The notes beneath the pieces were generated by a model that saw only the letters and a list, made by a program, of their open reading frames with translations, did no database searches and was not told the DNA's origin. The translations under genes and the position numbers were made by a program. DNA of 8,661 bases, taken from Brucellaceae bacterium. Lineage in GTDB: Bacteria; Pseudomonadota; Alphaproteobacteria; Rhizobiales; Rhizobiaceae. Shown here piece after piece: positions 6,669 to 8,661 of the stretch (the first letter of the stretch is position 1; each line of letters opens with the position of its first letter). Location of the stretch: contig JAIRVW010000044.1 of the NCBI GenBank assembly GCA_031253705.1, forward strand, positions 1 through 8,661, given 5' to 3'.

Positions 6669-6686
6669 TTACCGGTTAACCGGTAA
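6669..6686. repeat. Perfect 18-bp palindrome over the marR stop codon
   Basis: TTACCGGTTAACCGGTAA reads identically on both strands and covers the last five codons (LPVNR) and the stop of the MarR gene. As RNA it can fold into a 7-bp stem with a TTAA loop, but no T run follows on the minus strand, so it is not a normal terminator. Possible roles are a dimeric-regulator site upstream of the response regulator or an mRNA-processing stop. Chance remains possible. Confidence 0.6.
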
Positions 6687-7172
6687 GCTGTCGATCTGAT
6701 CGCGCTGGTCACTATTGACCATAGCTTTCAGAAAATTCTGGATAATCTTCTTCTCTGTCACATTGCTTTCCGCCAGTGCTGCCGCAATGCGGTTTGACTG
6801 CGGCTGTGTGAGCGAAAGAATAAGTTCGCGGCCTGAAGCCGTCGGATAAAGTTCGCGCTGGCGGCGGTCAGTTTCGCCGGTCAGCTGAATAATATGGCCG
6901 TTATCAACCAGCTGTTTCAAAACCCGCGCAAGGCTTTGCTTGGTGATTTTCAGAACCTCCAGCAATTCGGCAACATTCATGCCGGGTTTACGGTTGACGA
7001 AATAGAGGACACGGTGATGCGCGCGCCCGAAACCCATGGTTTCAAGCTGCTTGTCAGGGTCAGCAGTGAAGTCACGATAGGAGAAGAACAAAAGCTCAAT
7101 GATGCCCAGATCGTTGACCTCATCTTCTGACAGGGCTGAACGAATGGTTGTATCATTGGTATTGAAACGCAC
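6669..7172 (-). CDS. MarR-family transcriptional regulator
   Basis: A 167-residue winged-helix regulator. A helical N-terminal dimerisation part includes VNDLGIIELLFFSYRDFTAD (19-38). The helix-turn-helix lies about 65-92 (MNVAELLEVLKITKQSLARV), followed by the MarR wing LTGETDRRQRELYPTASG (97-114) and C-terminal dimerisation helices. MarR proteins usually repress nearby or own promoters and respond to small phenolic ligands or oxidation; the ligand here is unknown and the chain has no cysteine. There is no ATG near the N-terminus. I chose the GTG at 7172 because GGAG (7179-7182) stands 6 nt before it and the conserved region begins soon after; a TTG at 7262 would add 30 unlikely residues. 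It lies 141 nt upstream of the response regulator on the same strand, so it may be co-transcribed with the two-component genes. Its last codons and stop form an 18-bp palindrome. Confidence 0.88.
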   Translation of the reverse strand: MRFNTNDTTIRSALSEDEVNDLGIIELLFFSYRDFTADPDKQLETMGFGRAHHRVLYFVNRKPGMNVAELLEVLKITKQSLARVLKQLVDNGHIIQLTGETDRRQRELYPTASGRELILSLTQPQSNRIAAALAESNVTEKKIIQNFLKAMVNSDQRDQIDSLPVNR

Positions 7173-7278
7173 GTTGGTCTCCGGTTTGGCTGTCGCATTG
7201 TCTGCATTCCTCTCTACCAGCGTGTTTGCCGCGCGGATAGGAAATCTGCAACTTACCCGCAATTATCTGCTTTTGCGG

Positions 7279-7318
7279 CCTGTATAGCAACACAGGGATT
7301 ATTTTATCCGCCTGTATA
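7279..7318. repeat. Repeated CCTGTATA elements in the divergent marR/glycine-zipper region
   Basis: CCTGTATA occurs at 7279-7286 and 7311-7318, start to start 32 bp (about three helical turns), with an inverted half-site ACAGG (7292-7296) between them. The second copy runs into TATAAT (7315-7320), which could be a -10 box on the plus strand, though no good -35 precedes it. Location upstream of a MarR gene makes an autoregulatory site a reasonable guess, nothing more. Confidence 0.4.
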
Positions 7319-7376
7319 ATGATGTTTGGGCGGGCACCGGCAACATGCTGAATTTATCAGGCCTTTATTATAAGAA

Positions 7377-7404
7377 TTGACAGTCTTCTATTTCTTGGCA
7401 TCAT
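7377..7404 (+). promoter_or_regulatory. Candidate promoter of the glycine-zipper gene
   Basis: A perfect TTGACA (7377-7382) is followed after 16 bp by CATCAT (7399-7404, four of six consensus bases). Predicted transcription start is about 7411, inside the left arm of the inverted repeat at 7408-7434. The -10 is weak, which would fit a regulated promoter. Confidence 0.45.
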
Positions 7405-7407
7405 CAG

Positions 7408-7434
7408 CATATCAAAGTGCTTTACTTTGATATG
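7408..7434. promoter_or_regulatory. Perfect 11-bp-arm inverted repeat at the putative start of transcription
   Basis: CATATCAAAGT (7408-7418) and ACTTTGATATG (7424-7434) are exact reverse complements around GCTTT. The element covers the predicted transcription start and ends 22 nt before the ATG at 7457, the classic place for a repressor operator. The divergently encoded MarR protein is the obvious candidate, but this is inference. If transcribed it also folds into an 11-bp leader hairpin that leaves the ribosome site (7445-7450) free. Confidence 0.65.
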
Positions 7435-7456
7435 ACAATTATTCGGGGTGACAATT

Positions 7457-7735
7457 ATGGATGCATTAGTTCCTATTCTCGTGCAATTGGTCGCCGGTGC
7501 CGTCGGCGGTAATCTTGTCGGTGCTGTGAAGAATCTCAGTCTTGGTACAACAGGGAATACCGTGGCCGGTGGTATCGGCGGTCTGATCCTGAGTCAGCTG
7601 CTGCCTATGCTGACAGGCGGCGGTGTCGATTCTGCTCTGAGCGGCATTGTCGGCCAGCTGATCGGCGGTGGTGCCGGTGGTGCTGTTCTGACTGCGATTG
7701 CCGGACTGATCAAAAACAACATGGCTAAATCCTGA
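7457..7735 (+). CDS. Small glycine-zipper membrane-type protein of unknown function
   Basis: A 92-residue hydrophobic protein with 21 glycines and very few charged residues (D2, K25, D58, and K86 and K91 near the end). Glycine-zipper spacing GxxxGxxxG is visible at 14/18/22 and again at 66/70/74, with G38/G42 between. Three similar blocks, VAGAVGGNLVG, VAGGIGGLIL and IVGQLIGGGAGGAV, suggest internal repetition. There is no cleavable signal peptide; two or three membrane-inserted or self-associating helices are likely. Similar glycine-rich proteins occur in rhizobial genomes as hypothetical proteins. Glycine zippers pack helices in channels and oligomers, so a pore, envelope scaffold or aggregating stress protein are all possible. 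The ATG at 7457 follows GGGGTG (7445-7450) by 6 nt; a GTG at 7448 lies inside that ribosome site. A strong terminator follows at 7858-7884, so it forms a single-gene unit. Confidence 0.75.
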   Translation: MDALVPILVQLVAGAVGGNLVGAVKNLSLGTTGNTVAGGIGGLILSQLLPMLTGGGVDSALSGIVGQLIGGGAGGAVLTAIAGLIKNNMAKS

Positions 7736-7857
7736 CTATCTGATCAGGTTCAGAGATTGATGATCTGCGGGCGTGTCACGTTGCTGTGGCCGCCGGAGGT
7801 ATCATTTGTCTGCCGGTATGTTTTAGCCACTGCAATTTCATTTTTAAGCATCTATAT

Positions 7858-7884
7858 AAAGGGTAGCTTCGGCTATCCTTTTTT
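7858..7884 (+). terminator. Rho-independent terminator with UUCG tetraloop
   Basis: AAAGGGTAGC (7858-7867) pairs with GCTATCCTTT (7872-7881), ten pairs with one G-U wobble, closed by the very stable C(UUCG)G tetraloop and followed by T residues through 7884 (six in a row from 7879). It ends the glycine-zipper transcript and separates it from gloC. The remaining bases between 7736 and 7942 hold no gene that I can support. Confidence 0.94.
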
Positions 7885-7942
7885 GTTGCGCTCTGCGCAG
7901 TGAGAGATAGCTCTGTTCGTGAAAAAGATTATCGGGTGATAA

Positions 7943-8584
7943 ATGAGCCAGCTTCAGGCAATCATAGTAGCGGTAACGCCGTTCCGGCAGAATTGCACAA
8001 TCCTGTTCGATAAAGATACCAAGGTCGGTGTTGTGGTTGATCCGGGCGGCGATGTCGATGCGCTCAAGGAAGTGATTGAGAAAAATCAGCTGAAGATTGA
8101 AGCCATCTGGATCACGCATGGTCATGTGGATCATATCGGTGCGGCTGCGGATCTGCGCGATGCCTTGCAGGTGCCGGTTATCGGCTCGCAGGAAGAAGAT
8201 GCGTTTCTCTATGATAATGTGGAATCATCTGCCGCAAAATACGGGCTTGGCAGCGGCTACCGCAATTTTCAGCCGGATCGCTGGCTGAAAGAGGGCGATG
8301 TTTTGCAGGTCGCCGGTGAGGAATTTGAAGTTCTACATTGTCCGGGGCATTCACCAGGCCATGTGGTGTTTATCAATGAGGCGATGCATTTTGCTATTGT
8401 CGGCGATGTGCTGTTCAACGGTTCTGTCGGCCGTACGGATTTGCCGGGCGGGGATCATGATACGCTGATCCGCTCCATCAAAGAAAAGCTGCTGCCTTTG
8501 GGCGATGAGTTCAGTTTTATTTGCGGTCACGGTGCCGGAAGCCGTTTTGGTGATGAGCGGCGCGGTAATCCGTTTTTGGTGTGA
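7943..8584 (+). CDS. gloC: GloC/YcbL-type metallo-beta-lactamase-fold hydrolase (glyoxalase II)
   Basis: A 213-residue cytosolic enzyme, close in length to E. coli GloC/YcbL (215 aa), a type II glyoxalase that hydrolyses S-D-lactoylglutathione to D-lactate and glutathione in methylglyoxal detoxification. Metal ligands are all present: THGHVDH (58-64; H59, H61, D63, H64), H136 in CPGHSPGH, D155 in IVGDVLF, and H196 in CGHG. Family-specific blocks include NCTILFD near the start, VDPGGD (32-37), PDRWLKEGD (111-119), VGRTDLPGGDHDTLI (162-176) and KLLPLGD (182-188). The C-terminal tail GHGAGSRFGDERRGNPFLV keeps the ER..NPF element but has alanine where the usual GHGP proline stands. The ATG at 7943 has only a weak ribosome site (GGGTGAT). 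It is transcribed alone between two terminators. Another thioester or persulfide substrate cannot be excluded from sequence. Confidence 0.88.
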   Translation: MSQLQAIIVAVTPFRQNCTILFDKDTKVGVVVDPGGDVDALKEVIEKNQLKIEAIWITHGHVDHIGAAADLRDALQVPVIGSQEEDAFLYDNVESSAAKYGLGSGYRNFQPDRWLKEGDVLQVAGEEFEVLHCPGHSPGHVVFINEAMHFAIVGDVLFNGSVGRTDLPGGDHDTLIRSIKEKLLPLGDEFSFICGHGAGSRFGDERRGNPFLV

Positions 8585-8619
8585 ACCGGCCAGAACACTT
8601 AAAACAATTAGATACTAAA

Positions 8620-8650
8620 AAAGCCGCCGGACGACCGGCGGCTTTCTTGT
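8620..8650 (+). terminator. Rho-independent terminator after gloC, possibly bidirectional
   Basis: AAAGCCGCCGG (8620-8630) pairs perfectly with CCGGCGGCTTT (8635-8645) around ACGA, followed by TTTCTTGTT. The left arm is preceded by further A residues, so the minus-strand transcript also gets a T run. It could therefore also serve a convergent gene beyond the right edge. Confidence 0.93.
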
Positions 8651-8661
8651 TAGATGTGTCT

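Noticed and set aside
7448..7456. GTG start for the glycine-zipper protein
   Set aside because: The GTG is part of the GGGGTG ribosome site used by the ATG at 7457.
1..8661. CRISPR array, insertion sequence, phage or toxin-antitoxin genes
   Set aside because: I saw no regular repeat-spacer pattern, no transposase or integrase motifs, no terminal repeat pairs with target duplications and no toxin family signatures.

Overview
The window reads as ordinary chromosomal backbone of an alphaproteobacterium of the order Hyphomicrobiales (Rhizobiales). It is most like the Brucella/Ochrobactrum group, and the moderate GC would suit a lower-GC relative such as Pseudochrobactrum or Paenochrobactrum. That placement is inferred from remembered protein families and gene order, not from a search. 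Ten protein genes are supported. I saw no rRNA, tRNA, CRISPR array, transposase or phage gene.

Left part (1-2174): a leftward pair, lgt (prolipoprotein diacylglyceryl transferase) followed 4 nt later by a MidA/NDUFAF7-type SAM-dependent methyltransferase that runs off the left edge. Divergent from lgt is a small UbiK/BMFP-family coiled-coil protein (2175-2468), which ends in a strong intrinsic terminator (2551-2580).

Centre (2581-4442): a gene-free stretch of about 350 bp, then rightward genes for a YbjN-domain protein and a CsaA-type tRNA-binding protein. In related genomes I recall proC between these two; here there are only 82 nt. Next comes a small secreted protein resembling DUF4354 (3992-4402). 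It sits behind a very AT-rich leader whose 13-bp hairpin, closed by a GTAA tetraloop, contains the gene's Shine-Dalgarno sequence. This is the most interesting regulatory structure in the window.

Right part (4443-7172): three leftward genes, in transcription order a MarR-family regulator, an OmpR-family response regulator and an EnvZ-like sensor kinase. The last two form a two-component system. The MarR gene ends in a perfect 18-bp palindrome that includes its stop codon.

Far right (7173-8661): a divergent intergenic region with repeated CCTGTATA elements and a perfect 11-bp-arm inverted repeat at the putative transcription start of a small glycine-zipper protein (7457-7735). That gene ends in a textbook UUCG-loop terminator. 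A GloC/YcbL-type glyoxalase II follows (7943-8584), with its own strong terminator. Three genes (csaA, the kinase, marR) appear to use GTG or TTG starts. I found no clearly new multi-gene system; the points worth a second look are mainly regulatory structures and two poorly characterised small proteins.
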